DNA of 64,000 nucleotides from NCBI RefSeq assembly GCF_033954455.1, contig NZ_CP121473.1, positions 2,652,501 through 2,716,500 on the forward strand, in the 5' to 3' direction. This stretch comes from Thiorhodovibrio litoralis (lineage in GTDB: Bacteria; Pseudomonadota; Gammaproteobacteria; Chromatiales; Chromatiaceae). The notes under the pieces are model-generated. The model was given only the letters and a program-made list of their open reading frames with translations, did not search any database and was not told the origin of the DNA. Shown here piece by piece: positions 49,617 to 59,344 of the stretch (positions are counted from its first letter, which is position 1; each line of letters starts with the position of its first letter). Position numbers and translations under genes: made by a program.

Positions 49617-49839
49617 AGTGCTGGTTCTCGCGTCGGTTAGCTTTGCGTGCCGAGATGATGCGGATGACGTCCTGTCTGGGAGTGTAGACCAGCACGAACA
49701 AGCGCTGCTCGATTTGGCCCATGAGCTGGTAGCGCGCTTCACCATAGCTGTGGCGGGTATCGGCCTGAATCAGGCGATCCGGGTCAAGGAAGGCTCTGGC
49801 TGCGTAGGCGAAGTCGAAACCGCGCTCGCGAAAGCTCAC
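49591..49839 (-). CDS. BrnT-family toxin, N-terminally truncated
   Basis: An 82-residue protein with a GTG start at 49839. RERGFDFAYAARAFLDPDRLIQADTRHSYGEARYQLMGQIEQRLFVLVYTPRQDVIRIISARKANRREN is typical BrnT from the second motif to the ISARKA end. The usual first 12-15 residues with the WDxxKxxxN motif are missing; upstream sequence in frame reads unlike BrnT. The loss coincides with an antiporter-gene fragment abutting it, so the toxin is probably inactive. Confidence 0.7.
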   Translation of the reverse strand: MSFRERGFDFAYAARAFLDPDRLIQADTRHSYGEARYQLMGQIEQRLFVLVYTPRQDVIRIISARKANRRENQHYDYCTHDT

Positions 49840-49889
49840 GGAGCCTTTGTCACCAACCTCGTTGGCGATGAACTTCGCTATTGACCTCG

Positions 49890-50009
49890 ATGCTCAGAAA
49901 TTCGCCACCATTCCAGGAAGACCGCCAGATCCAGATGGCCCTTGACCACCAGCTTGATCGCCAGTGCCAACAGCACCAGCCCGATCACATCATTGACCAC
50001 GCAGGCGCC
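49890..50009 (-). pseudogene. Internal fragment of a cation:proton antiporter gene
   Basis: The minus strand reads GACVVNDVIGLVLLALAIKL followed by a polar loop and VFLEWW in one frame with no start. The VxDVxGLVLLAL pattern is that of the central helix of Kef/CPA2-type monovalent cation:proton antiporters. Only about 40 codons remain between the truncated BrnT gene and the transporter remnant. Confidence 0.5.
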
Positions 50010-50025
50010 AAGGTCATGCCCTTGT

Positions 50026-50410
50026 TTAGCCAGGCTTTATGCCAGAACGCCCGCCGCTCGGCTTCAACAGCAACAGCAATGGCGCCATGAGCAGGAAGCT
50101 AAGCGCAATCAGATCGAACACCTGGGTAAAGGCGAGCATCGCGGACTGGCGACTGAGTTCATTGGTCAAGAGCGCCGCCGTCGCGGGGTCGTTCAGGGGG
50201 AGCCCCTGCACCTTGAGCCAATGCTCCAGCGCGGGATTAAACGGGTTGACGTAACCGCCCAGCCGGTTCCATTCCGCCTGGCCGAAGCGCGCATACCAGG
50301 TCGCGGCAACTGAGACGCCGATGGAGCTGCCGACACTGCGCGCCAGGTTGTAGAGACCGGCGCCGGCGTCGGTTGCCGAGGCCGGCAGCGTGGCATAGGC
50401 CTGCGTCAAG
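50026..50410 (-). pseudogene. C-terminal remnant of a DHA2-type multidrug MFS transporter
   Basis: The frame from about 50410 to 50026 reads AYATLPASATDAGAGLYNLARSVGSSIGVSVAATWYAR, a periplasmic loop with HWLKVQGLPLNDPATAALLTNELSRQSAMLAF, and a last membrane helix (LIALSFLLMAPLLLLL). This is the final quarter of an EmrB/DHA2-type 14-helix transporter. The part upstream of 50410 in frame is unrelated. Confidence 0.75.
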
Positions 50411-50491
50411 ATGTGGAGCTTAGACTCATGCCCCGAGGCGCAAGGCGACTCCTTGAACGCCCTGCCGCCCAGGCTCCACACCGCACAGGCC

Positions 50492-51289
50492 ATGAAGGCA
50501 ATGAGCAGCCTGCTAGAAGACCCAATTGCAATCGTTCGTTATCCGATCTTTTTTCTCCCCGCCTCGTTCGTTGTGCTGTCGCTGGCAACTTGGATCGGCG
50601 CGTCGCACCTGCAAGGGCTGCGGGCGCAGATCGCCGAGATACGCGAGGACTACCGCGTCGTTGAGGGGGCGACGCTAACGCTCCTGGCACTCATCATCGG
50701 GTTCACCTTCTCCATGGCGTTGGACCGCTATGACCAGCGCAAGAACCTGGAGTCGGATGAGGCCAATGCCTTCGGTACGGAATACCTGCGAGCCGATCTA
50801 CTTCCGGACGCGGATGGGGCGCGTGCGCGTGAGCTGATGGTGAAGTACCTCGATCAACGCATCCTGCACTACCGCACGCGCGACGAGCAGTCCCTGGCGC
50901 AAATCAATTTCGAGACGAGCCGATTGCAGAGTGCACTTTGGGCTGTTGTGGTGAAGCCCGCCGAGGCGCAGCCTACCCCGATCATGGCGTTGGCGGTCGA
51001 CGGCATGAACGACCTGCTCAACACCCAGGGTTATACTCAGGCAGCATGGGTGAACCGCATCCCGCTTGCGGCCTGGGCACTGATGGCGTCGATCGCGATG
51101 TGCTCCGCACTCTTGGTCGGCCTCGGTTCCGGGGGCACCCGCTCGCCGTCGCACGCCCACTTTATCCTGCCGCTCGTCATCTCCATCGCCTTCTTTCTCA
51201 TCGCGGACATCGACAGCCCGCGCCGGGGAATGATCCAGGTCCAGCCCCAGAACCTAATGTCGCTCGCCGACTCACTGAAGATCCCCTGA
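50492..51289 (+). CDS. DUF4239-like (bestrophin-like) membrane protein
   Basis: A protein of about 265 residues with two N-terminal hydrophobic segments (VRYPIFFLPASFVVLSLATWIG and GATLTLLALIIGFTFSMAL) and two C-terminal ones (IPLAAWALMASIAMCSALLVGLG and HFILPLVISIAFFLIADI). The central region GFTFSMALDRYDQRKNLESDEANAFGTEYLRADLL is the recognisable core of this family, seen in anion-channel-like proteins. The ATG at 50492 is preferred; one at 50501 is an alternative. It is intact although neighbours on the left are gene remnants. Confidence 0.75.
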   Translation: MKAMSSLLEDPIAIVRYPIFFLPASFVVLSLATWIGASHLQGLRAQIAEIREDYRVVEGATLTLLALIIGFTFSMALDRYDQRKNLESDEANAFGTEYLRADLLPDADGARARELMVKYLDQRILHYRTRDEQSLAQINFETSRLQSALWAVVVKPAEAQPTPIMALAVDGMNDLLNTQGYTQAAWVNRIPLAAWALMASIAMCSALLVGLGSGGTRSPSHAHFILPLVISIAFFLIADIDSPRRGMIQVQPQNLMSLADSLKIP

Positions 51290-51413
51290 CCGCCGCCGGC
51301 GCGCCAACGTCAAAAAGACAGGCAGGAAGATCACAACGGGCTGCGAATGATTCGGGGACCAACGGGCAACCTGAGCTCATCTTGCGTTGTTCTAGACCGC
51401 CAATGAGGGGTTG

Positions 51414-52367
51414 ATGATGGATAGCACGCTAAAAGGCACGATTCACCGTCAACGCGAGGCAATCGCGAGGACGCTGCACGAGCCCATCGCGCAGACCGCA
51501 GCTGCTTGTGTTGCGGCCTGGAGTGATCGTGGGCAGCTCAACGACGTCTTAATGGATTGCTGCCGACACATCCCCTCCTGCGGTGCGCTGTTTGTCGTGG
51601 ATCGTGCAGGCCGGCAGATTAGCGACACCATCAGCGCAGCTGGAGCCGAACCGGCGGACTTTGGGCGTGATCGCTCGACGCGTCCCTACATGCGTGAGGC
51701 CGTTCCGGCGTGGGGCTTCCTGCTCTCGGATGCCTATGTCGGGCTCGTGTCGCATCGCCCATCGCTGACGGCCTTGCACGTCGTCCGCCGCGACTGGGAA
51801 CTGCTGGGTTATGTTGGTGCGACCTTCAATCTCAAAGATTTGCCGGTGACGGCGAAGCTCTACGAGGACCTTCCACACTGGCTCCAGATCAAAGGCGACC
51901 CATCGATTCGCAACACGGTGCTCTTGCAGACGCGTGTCGAAAGCCCGATAGATCAGAACCTCGATCAAGTCCTCAGCGTCATTGAGGAGCTGCTGGTCGA
52001 TCGCGGGATGTTTCAGGGCGTGGTGCACTTTTCGAGCAGTCGGGCGACGGTGTGGACCGTGGATGATCCGTTTCGCTACCGCATCCTTGATCATGAGGCG
52101 CTCTCGGACCCGGACATTTGCCTGGTCTATCCCAGTCGAGCCTATTCGGCTGAGGCTGTGATTCCGCAGGCAAGCATCTCGCCCATCCTCAATGCGTTGA
52201 AGGAACTGCGATTGATGGACGACACCTTCTACCTGCGCTCCGCGTCGCTCAACCTGTTCAACGGCATGATTAGCCTGACCTTCTCCTGTGATGGCACGCA
52301 CTACATGCGATACGACGAGTTCCTCGAGAAGAACTTGACCTTCTGGGTAGGAAATGGCACGGCCTAA
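51414..52367 (+). CDS. PDC/Cache-type sensor protein
   Basis: A protein of about 317 residues with no membrane helix. The first half (about 20-160) resembles a PDC sensor domain (RTLHEPIAQTAAACVAAWSDRGQLNDVLMDCCRHIPSCGALFVVDRAGRQISDTI...GRDRSTRPYM...GFLLSDAYVGLVSHRPSLTALHVVRRDWELLGYVGATFNLKDL). The second half is unfamiliar. ATG 51414 follows GAGGGG and has a second ATG one codon later. The IS1634-family element is inserted exactly at its TAA stop, whose bases form part of the CTAA target duplication, so the protein end is unchanged. Confidence 0.7.
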   Translation: MMDSTLKGTIHRQREAIARTLHEPIAQTAAACVAAWSDRGQLNDVLMDCCRHIPSCGALFVVDRAGRQISDTISAAGAEPADFGRDRSTRPYMREAVPAWGFLLSDAYVGLVSHRPSLTALHVVRRDWELLGYVGATFNLKDLPVTAKLYEDLPHWLQIKGDPSIRNTVLLQTRVESPIDQNLDQVLSVIEELLVDRGMFQGVVHFSSSRATVWTVDDPFRYRILDHEALSDPDICLVYPSRAYSAEAVIPQASISPILNALKELRLMDDTFYLRSASLNLFNGMISLTFSCDGTHYMRYDEFLEKNLTFWVGNGTA

Positions 52368-54454
52368 CCCATATTTAACATTTCCACGCCGAAAATCGGC
52401 GTAAGTCATTGAAGTTTTCTCTGGAGAGAAAATAATATCCCGCCGGATCAGTGACTTGAAACTGGAGACCCAAATGTAGTGCCATAATATTACGGAGCCC
52501 CATTGACGCGCCCGCGCAGCGGAGCATGCGTGCATGTACATTCGCCGCACCACCATCAAGAGCCGACGCACTGGTCAGCCGTACTTCACCTATCGGCTGG
52601 TGGAGTCGGTGCGCGAAGCCGGGCGGGTGCGCCAGCGCACGGTGCTGAATCTCGGCCGTCACTTCGAGGTCCCGCGCGGGCAATGGCCGGCCTTGGCACG
52701 GCGCATTGAGGCCTTGGTGGGCGGGCAGTCGGAGCTGTTCATTGACCTCGATGCCCGTTGGGAGCCGCTGGCGCAACAGTTGGCGGCGCAGGTGATTCGC
52801 GCCCGCGCGGGGGAGGATCCCTCCGAGGGGAGCGCGCCCAACTTCCAACGGGTCGATGTCGAGACAGTCGATGTGGTGCGCCCGCGCAGTGTCGCGGTCG
52901 AGCATGTCGCCTTGGCCGCCTGGGGGCAGATGGGCTTGGATGAAAAACTCACGGCTTTGGGCTTCAGCGGCCCGCAACGCGCGGCGGCCATCGGCAATGT
53001 GATCGGTCGCATGGTGGTGCCGGGTAGCGAGTTGGCGACCCATCAGTGGTTGCAACAGCGCAGCGCCCTGGGCGAGTTGATCGACGTTGATTTCGCCGAC
53101 CTGGATCTGATGGCGCTCTACCGCATCACCGATCGGCTGCTCGCCCACAAACCGGCATTGGAGTCCTTCCTGTATGCCCGCGAGCGCGATCTGTTCGAAC
53201 TTGATGAAGTGATTACGCTCTACGACCTGACCAATACCTATTTCGAGGGCAGCGCCAAGCATAACGCCAACGCCGCCTTTGGCCGTTCGAAAGAAAAGCG
53301 CAGCGACTGCCCGCTGGTCACCCTGGCGCTGACGCTCGATGCCAGTGGCTTTCCCAAACGCAGCGAGGTGTTCGCTGGGAACGCCGTGGAAGCCGAGACG
53401 CTGGCAAAAATGCTGCGTGCCTTGACGCCCGAGCAACAACGCACCCCACCGACGGTGGTGCTCGATGCCGGCATTGCCACCGAGGAGAACATCGCCTGGC
53501 TGGTGGCGCAGGGCTACCGCTATGTCGTGGTCAGCCGAAAGCGACATCTGCAGTTCGATCCCGAGGCGGCCTGTTTGATCAAAGAAGACGGCCCACTGAC
53601 CATCCGCGCCCAGCGGGTAGTCAAGAAAGAAACCAACGAAGTCGAGCTGTATTGTCACTCCAGCCAACGTGAGCTCAAAGATCGCGGCATTGCCGATCGC
53701 TTCGCGCAACGCTTCGAGCAGGCCCTGCAGCAACTCGCCGATGGGTTGCACAAGCCAGGCACCGTCAAGCGCTTTGAGAAAGTCATCGAGCGCATCGGGC
53801 GGCTGAAGCAGAAATATCCGCGTGCCGCGCGCTACTACGAGATCAGCGTCGACCCCGATGAGAAAGGGAAAAAGGCCAAGGCCATCCGATGGTCGCGGAT
53901 CACCCCGGTCGATGACACCTTGCCCGGTGTCTATTGCCTACGCACGAATCAAACCGAATGGGATGAAGCGCGCCTATGGCACACCTTTGTCATGCTCACC
54001 GATCTGGAAGCGGTGTTTCGCTCCCTGAAGTCGGAACTCGGCCTGCGCCCAGTCTATCACCATAAAACCGACCGGGTTAGCGCGCACCTGTTCATCTCGG
54101 TACTAGCCTACCATCTGGTTCATACCCTGCGCTTGCAGCTGAAAGCCGCTGGCATTCATCTGAGCTGGGAGGGCATCCGCCGTGAGCTCGATGGGCAAGA
54201 TCGCGTCACGGTTGAGCTCAAGCGCGACGATGGGCGCACCCTGCATATTCGCAAAGCCACAAGGGCGGAGCCGCGCCAGCAAGCCATTTACGATGCCTTG
54301 GGCGTGAGTGATCGCCCGGGTGGACAACAGCTGACTTTGATCTGAATGAGCAGCACCGGCGGCAAAATCGCAAATGTAGTGCCATAACGGACATCTGTGT
54401 ACACTTATCCTGCTGAAAATCAAGATAATTCTGTGACCAGTTGTTAAATATGGG
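52368..54454 (+). mobile_element. IS1634-family insertion sequence, 2087 bp
   Basis: Perfect 13-bp terminal inverted repeats CCCATATTTAACA (52368-52380) and TGTTAAATATGGG (54442-54454) are flanked by CTAA duplications (52364-52367 and 54455-54458). The left end also holds two hairpins, at 52386-52402 (7-bp stem) and 52415-52432 (TTTTCTCT/AGAGAAAA), and a 17-bp direct repeat CAAATGTAGTGCCATAA at 52471-52487 recurs at 54371-54387 behind the transposase gene. Confidence 0.9.
52534..54345 (+). CDS. IS1634-family transposase
   Basis: A 603-residue DDE transposase. The N-terminal MYIRRTTIKSRRTGQPYFTYRLVESVREAGRVRQRTVLNLGRHF is typical. Catalytic candidates are in TLYDLTNTYFEG, VVLDAGIATEENI and the late LEAVFRSLKSELGLRPVYHHK segment. 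No frameshift or stop interrupts it, so the element may be active. Confidence 0.93.
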   Translation: MYIRRTTIKSRRTGQPYFTYRLVESVREAGRVRQRTVLNLGRHFEVPRGQWPALARRIEALVGGQSELFIDLDARWEPLAQQLAAQVIRARAGEDPSEGSAPNFQRVDVETVDVVRPRSVAVEHVALAAWGQMGLDEKLTALGFSGPQRAAAIGNVIGRMVVPGSELATHQWLQQRSALGELIDVDFADLDLMALYRITDRLLAHKPALESFLYARERDLFELDEVITLYDLTNTYFEGSAKHNANAAFGRSKEKRSDCPLVTLALTLDASGFPKRSEVFAGNAVEAETLAKMLRALTPEQQRTPPTVVLDAGIATEENIAWLVAQGYRYVVVSRKRHLQFDPEAACLIKEDGPLTIRAQRVVKKETNEVELYCHSSQRELKDRGIADRFAQRFEQALQQLADGLHKPGTVKRFEKVIERIGRLKQKYPRAARYYEISVDPDEKGKKAKAIRWSRITPVDDTLPGVYCLRTNQTEWDEARLWHTFVMLTDLEAVFRSLKSELGLRPVYHHKTDRVSAHLFISVLAYHLVHTLRLQLKAAGIHLSWEGIRRELDGQDRVTVELKRDDGRTLHIRKATRAEPRQQAIYDALGVSDRPGGQQLTLI

Positions 54455-54512
54455 CTAAGCCATGAGGCAGGTGCCCTTAGTCCCTATCCCACCTTTTACC
54501 GCTGTAGTCCGT

Positions 54513-54534
54513 TTCTCGGGTCGCTTTCCGGCCA
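54513..54534. repeat. Third copy of a 22-bp motif shared with the cassette-flanking repeat
   Basis: The 22 bases here differ by a single T/C from 43724-43745 inside the left flanking repeat of the cassette array. The surrounding 54459-54833 gap of about 375 bases between the IS element and hsdR holds no gene that I can support. Confidence 0.6.
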
Positions 54535-55505
54535 CGCCCCGCCAATCAGTTCAGACCGATCTGTGACCGCAAAGGGATCCGAAGCTGCCGGTCAGTGGTA
54601 CACAAGAAGGACTTGGCTCAGGCTCCTGTCGCTTTTGTCAAAAATCCAATATCCCAAGTTCCGCCGGAGACTCGTCATCGCGAGCCGCGCGGCCACGGAC
54701 TCCTCTTTCTCCAACAAGTTGGGTACACTATCGATTGAACTGCCGGTAAGCAGTTGGGCTCAGATTCCCCGGCCCTTTAACCCGGCTCTGGACCCCCGCG
54801 CAGCGTGAATCCACCAGGGAACCTCATACGGGCATGAACAAGAAGGCCCTGACCGAAGCAGACATTCGCACCAAGTTCATCACGCCGGCGCTGGTCGGCG
54901 CGAATGGAGACAAGTGGGATCTCATGACCCAGGTGCGTGAGGAGGTCTATTTCACCAAGGGGCGTGTCATCGTTCGCGGCAAGACGGTGAAGCGTGGCGT
55001 CGCCAGACGGGCCGACTACATCCTCGTCTACAAACCCAACATCCCGCTGGCACTGATCGAGGCGAAAGACAACAACCACGCCGTCGGGGACGGGATGCAG
55101 CAGGCGCTGGATTGCGCTGAAATGCTGGATATTCCCTTTGCCTACAGCACCAACGGCGACGCCTTTCTGGAGCACGATCGCGCGGCGACCACTGGAGCCG
55201 TCACCCGCGAAATCCCCTTGGACGCCTTTCCCAGCCCGGACCAACTCTGGGCGCGCTATTGCCAAGCCAAGGGGTTGGCCGGGGCAGAGGCGGCCATCGC
55301 AACCCAGGATTATTTCGACGACGGCTCCGGCAGGACACCACGCTACTACCAGCTCATCGCCATCAATCGCACCATCGAGGCCATTGCGCGCGGGGAGAAC
55401 CGCATCCTGCTGGTCATGGCCACGGGGACGGGCAAGACCTACAGCGCCTTCCAGATCATCTGGCGGCTGTGGCGATCCGGCGCCAAGAAACGCATCCTGT
55501 TCCTA

Positions 55506-56723
55506 GTACCTTATTTCGGCTTATGTTGCGAAAACAAGCCGCTAGTGGTATCTCTTAGAGCATTGCAGAAGGAGATACCGCTATGACAAAGAAATATGTA
55601 GTCCGTCTCAGCGATGAAGAGCGTGGTTTGTTGGAAGACCTGGTGAGCAAAGGGCAAGCGGCGGCGCAGAAGATCAAACATGCGAATGTATTGCTCAAGG
55701 TCGATGCCGAAGGGGCGAATTGGAGCGATGCACAAGCCGCTGAGGCGTTCGGTTGCGCGCCGCGCACTGTCTTCAGCATTCGCGAGCGGTTCGTCGAACA
55801 AGGATTTGAAGCGGCGCTTTCACGCAAGCAACGTGAGCACCCGAGCTGCGAGCCCCTGCTCGATGGGGAAAAGCAGGCGCGGTTGGTGCAAATTGCCTGT
55901 AGCGAGCCGCCTCCCGGATACGCGCGCTGGACGTTGAATTTACTCGCGGGGAAGTTGGTGGAACTGGATGTCGTTGAGAGCATCTCGGCACCCACGGTGA
56001 TGCGCGCACTAAAAAAAACGCACTCCAACCGCATCGGCGCAAGTGCTGGGTGATTCCCCCCGGGGAAGACGCCGCCTTTGTGGCGCAAATGGAAGATGTC
56101 CTGGAGGTCTACCGCCGCCCCTACGACCCCAAGAAGCCAGTTGTCTGCATTGATGAACAACCGACCCAGTTGATTGCCGAGACACGCCAGCCCCTGCCGA
56201 TGCAACCGGGCCAACCCGAACGCTACGATTATGAATATGAGCGCGCCGGTACGGCGGTGAACTTCATGATCACAGAACCCTTGGGGCAATGGCGCAAAGT
56301 CAGTGTGCGCGAAACCAAAACCGCGATCGATTTAGCCCAAGAAATCAAGACATTGCTGGACGTGGACTATCCCGACGCCGAGAAAGTCGTTATCGTCTGG
56401 GACAACCTCAATACGCATACGCCCGCCTCTCTGTACAAAGCCTTCCCACCTGAGGAAGCGCGGCGGTTGATCGAGCGCTTGGAAATCCACTACACACCAA
56501 AGCACGGCAGCTGGTTGGACATTGCCGAAATCGAACTCAGTGTCATGACCAAGCAGTGCCTAGACCGCCGCATCGGCGATATCGAAACGCTTCGCCGCGA
56601 AACCGCCGCCTGGGCAGAACAACGCAACGAGGCCCAAATCGGCGTCGACTGGCAATTCACCAACGACAAAGCGCGTGTGAAGTTGAAGCACTTATATCCG
56701 CAAGTTAAGCTGAAATGAGGTAC
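55506..56723 (+). mobile_element. IS630-family insertion sequence, 1218 bp
   Basis: The ends GTACCTTATTTCGGCTTA and, on the other strand, GTACCTCATTTCAGCTTA form imperfect terminal repeats. TA at 55504-55505 and 56724-56725 is the target duplication typical of IS630/Tc1-mariner elements. It sits in the codon run of hsdR for LFL|VDR and its removal with one TA restores the frame. Confidence 0.95.
55583..56718 (+). CDS. IS630-family transposase in two frames joined by a -1 frameshift
   Basis: The first frame (55583-56053, 156 residues) has the helix-turn-helix ([23 protein letters not shown]). At an A8 run (56011-56018) a -1 shift moves translation into the second frame (to 56718), giving [18 protein letters not shown] then the DDE catalytic residues in [19 protein letters not shown] and [10 protein letters not shown]. 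The two frames overlap by GTGA at 56050-56053. Programmed slippage on an A-run is the usual expression mode of this family. Confidence 0.88.
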
Positions 56724-57839
56724 TAGTGGACCGCAACATCCTGGCCGACCAAACCAAGACCAACGACTTCAAGCCCTTCGGTCAGGCCATGACCAAGATT
56801 ACCAACCGCACGGTGGACAAGGCATTCGAGATCTATCTCTGCCTCTACCAAGCGGTGACCGGCACCGAAGAAGAGCAAAACATCTACCAGCAGTTCTCCC
56901 CGGACTTCTTTGATCTGGTCTTCGTGGACGAGTGTCACCGTGGCAGCGCTGCGGACGACGCTGCCTGGCGGAAGGTGCTCGACTACTTCTCGACCGCGAC
57001 CCAAATCGGCATGACCGCCACCCCAAAGGAGACCAAGGACGTATCCAACATCGACTACTTCGGCGAGCCCATCTACACCTACTCCTTGCGCCAGGGTATC
57101 GCCGACGGCTTTCTCGCGCCCTACAAGGTCGTGCGCATCGGGCTTGACCGGGATCTGGACGGCTGGCGACCCGAGTCCGGGCAGACCGACAAGTTCGGCC
57201 ACGCCATCGAGGATCGCGAATACAACGACTGCGACTACGACAAGAATCTGATCCTCGGGCGACGCACGGCCCTGGTCGCCGCCAAGATCACCGAGTTCCT
57301 CAAGGCGACCGATCGTTTCACTAAGACCATCGTCTTCTGCCAGAACATCGATCACGCCGAGCGCATGCGCCAGGCCTTGGTCAACGCCAATGCGGACCTG
57401 GCCGCCGCCAACAGCAAGTACGTCATGCGCATCACCGGCGACAACGACGAGGGCAAGGCCCAGCTCGACAACTTCATCGACCCCGAATCCACCTTCCCGG
57501 TCATCGCCGTGACCTCCCAGCTCATGTCCACCGGCGTGGATGCGCAAACCTGCGGTCTGATCGTGCTCGACAAGCGCATCGCTTCCATGACTGAGTTCAA
57601 GCAAATCATCGGTCGCGGCACCCGCATCAACGAGGATTACGGCAAGCTCTACTTCACCATCATGGATTTCCGCCGGGCCACGGCGCTTTTCGCCGATCCG
57701 GACTTCGACGGCGATCCCGTGCAGATCTATGAGCCCGGCCCGGATCAGCCGCCGATCCCGCCCGATGATGATCCGCAGACAGGAGAAGGGGAGACCGGCG
57801 GACAGGGCGACACTGATCCCTTCGGTGGCGACCAAGACC

Positions 57840-58045
57840 CGCGGGGAAAACGAACAGGTCTGGCGCGTCTCCATCGACCAGATCAAGGCCGGCAACTTCA
57901 ACCTCGACCTCAGAACCCGCACAAGGCTGATACCGGCCCCGGCAACCTGGACCAACTCCTGCCCGAATACGAAAAACTCCTCGCCCAAATCGCCGAGACG
58001 CGCGCACAGTTGAAGGCACAGCTCATGGAGGCCCTGACGCGATGA
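57840..58045 (+). pseudogene. hsdM: C-terminal tail of HsdM fused to hsdR
   Basis: In one frame the stretch to about 57910 reads [25 protein letters not shown] and in the next frame [10 protein letters not shown]...[32 protein letters not shown]. Together they form the typical HsdM ending (xYNLDxKNPH followed by a coiled helix). A one-base deletion near 57911 and an out-of-frame junction near 57840 cancel out, so the hsdR frame stays open. All catalytic parts of HsdM (including the NPPF/Y motif) are absent. Confidence 0.8.
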
Positions 58046-59202
58046 AGTCCCAGGAGCTTGCCGTTTACCGCGACCTGCTCGGTGACATCAAGGCCCGTGT
58101 TCGCCAGGCCCAGCACCGCGCGGCTCTGTCTGCCAATGCCGAAATGATCCGCCTCTATTGGGATATCGGCTGTCTGATCGCCGCGCGGCAGGAGCGGGAG
58201 GGCTGGGGCGCTGGGGTCATCCCGCGACTTGCGGCTGATCTGAAGAACGAGTTGCCGGAACAGAAGGGATTTTCAGAACGCAACATCAAGCGGATGCTGC
58301 GATTTTTTCGCGAATATCCAAGGTTGCTGCATCCCGCTAACGGTTCAGTGCCGCCGCCTGCGGCACTTTTGCAAAGACTCGACAAGCATGCACCCGCAAT
58401 TGTGCCGCAGCCTGCGGCACAATTGGAACCCGCAAAGGCTGAAAACGACATCGGCGAAATGCCTGATGCGCTCGCCTTTGGAATCCCCTGGTTCCATCAC
58501 GTCATACTCATTGAAAAGATCAAGGATCTGCCAACCCGTCTCTGGTACGCGCGCCAGAGTCTGGACCAGGGCTGGAGCCGCGACACGCTCACGGTGCAGA
58601 TCAAGCAGCGGGCGCACGAGCGTCAGGGCGGCGCAGTCACCAACTTCGCCAGCACACTGCCGGTGGTTCACGCCAGCATCGCTCAGGGGCTGCTGAAAGA
58701 CCCCTACCTCTTCGACTTTCTGACGCTGGAAGAACCCTTTCACGAGCGCGAGCTGGAAGCCGGGCTGCTCGTCCACATCCAAAAATTTCTAATCGAACTC
58801 GGACGCGGCTTCGCCTTCGTGGGTCGCCAATATCGGCTGGAGGTCAGCGACCGCGACTTCTATCTCGATCTGCTGTTCTACCACCTCCACCTGCGCTGTT
58901 TCGTCGTGGTCGATCTCAAGAAGGGCGACTTCAAGCCCGAATATGCCGGGAAGATGAATTTCTATTGCTCTGTCGTCGATGACCAGCTCCGCCACGAACA
59001 GGACGCGCCAACGATCGGACTCATCCTGTGCCAGACGAAGGATCGCATCCTCGCGGAATATGCCCTGCGTGACATCAATAAGCCGATCGGTGTTGCTGAC
59101 TACGAGTTGACGCGGGCTTTGCCAGCGGCATTGGCGAGCAGTTTGCCGAGTATTGAGGATATTGAGGCGGAGCTTTCTTCAAGCATAAAGGATGGATGTT
59201 GA
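58042..59202 (+). CDS. DUF1016 (YhcG-like) PDDEXK nuclease-domain protein
   Basis: A 386-residue protein. The N-terminal DUF1016_N part ([49 protein letters not shown]) and C-terminal PDDEXK-like core ([39 protein letters not shown]) are typical; Asp and D-x-K of the core are in place. Between them a linker (about residues 95-140) contains two palindromic DNA inserts. It overlaps the hsdM tail stop by ATGA, as in intact type I restriction operons that carry this gene between M and S. No hsdS follows, so it is left without partners. Confidence 0.88.
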   Translation: MKSQELAVYRDLLGDIKARVRQAQHRAALSANAEMIRLYWDIGCLIAARQEREGWGAGVIPRLAADLKNELPEQKGFSERNIKRMLRFFREYPRLLHPANGSVPPPAALLQRLDKHAPAIVPQPAAQLEPAKAENDIGEMPDALAFGIPWFHHVILIEKIKDLPTRLWYARQSLDQGWSRDTLTVQIKQRAHERQGGAVTNFASTLPVVHASIAQGLLKDPYLFDFLTLEEPFHERELEAGLLVHIQKFLIELGRGFAFVGRQYRLEVSDRDFYLDLLFYHLHLRCFVVVDLKKGDFKPEYAGKMNFYCSVVDDQLRHEQDAPTIGLILCQTKDRILAEYALRDINKPIGVADYELTRALPAALASSLPSIEDIEAELSSSIKDGC

Positions 59203-59344
59203 AGTATGAAATCCGTTCACGCTGCTTAGGCATCGACTACTCGGGCGCGGAAACTCCCGCCAAGAGCCTGAAGGGTCTGCGCCTCGCATGCACAGGCCGC
59301 CGGCAGTTGCCAAGGCGGCGCTCGTTTGTCTTTCTGTGTGGTTG

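Larger units (their letters stand above)
54834..58045 (+). pseudogene. hsdR: Type I restriction endonuclease subunit HsdR, split by an IS630 element and fused to an HsdM tail
   Basis: The N-terminal half (54834-55505, 224 codons) has the nuclease-type region (LIEAKDNNHAVGDGMQQALDCAEMLDIPFAYSTNG) and Walker A (MATGTGKTYSAFQ). After the IS630 element it resumes at 56726 with [18 protein letters not shown] (DEAH-type motif), GMTATP, and later helicase motifs ([14 protein letters not shown]). Removing the element restores LFLVDR exactly in frame. Past about 57840 the sequence changes to the C-terminus of HsdM (see separate entry), so the HsdR C-terminal domain is also missing. The subunit cannot be functional as it stands, even without the insertion. 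Confidence 0.9.

Noticed and set aside
52471-54387. 17-bp direct repeats as target duplication of a nested IS
   Set aside because: They are too long for a duplication of this family and no inverted ends adjoin them; the outer repeats with CTAA fit better.
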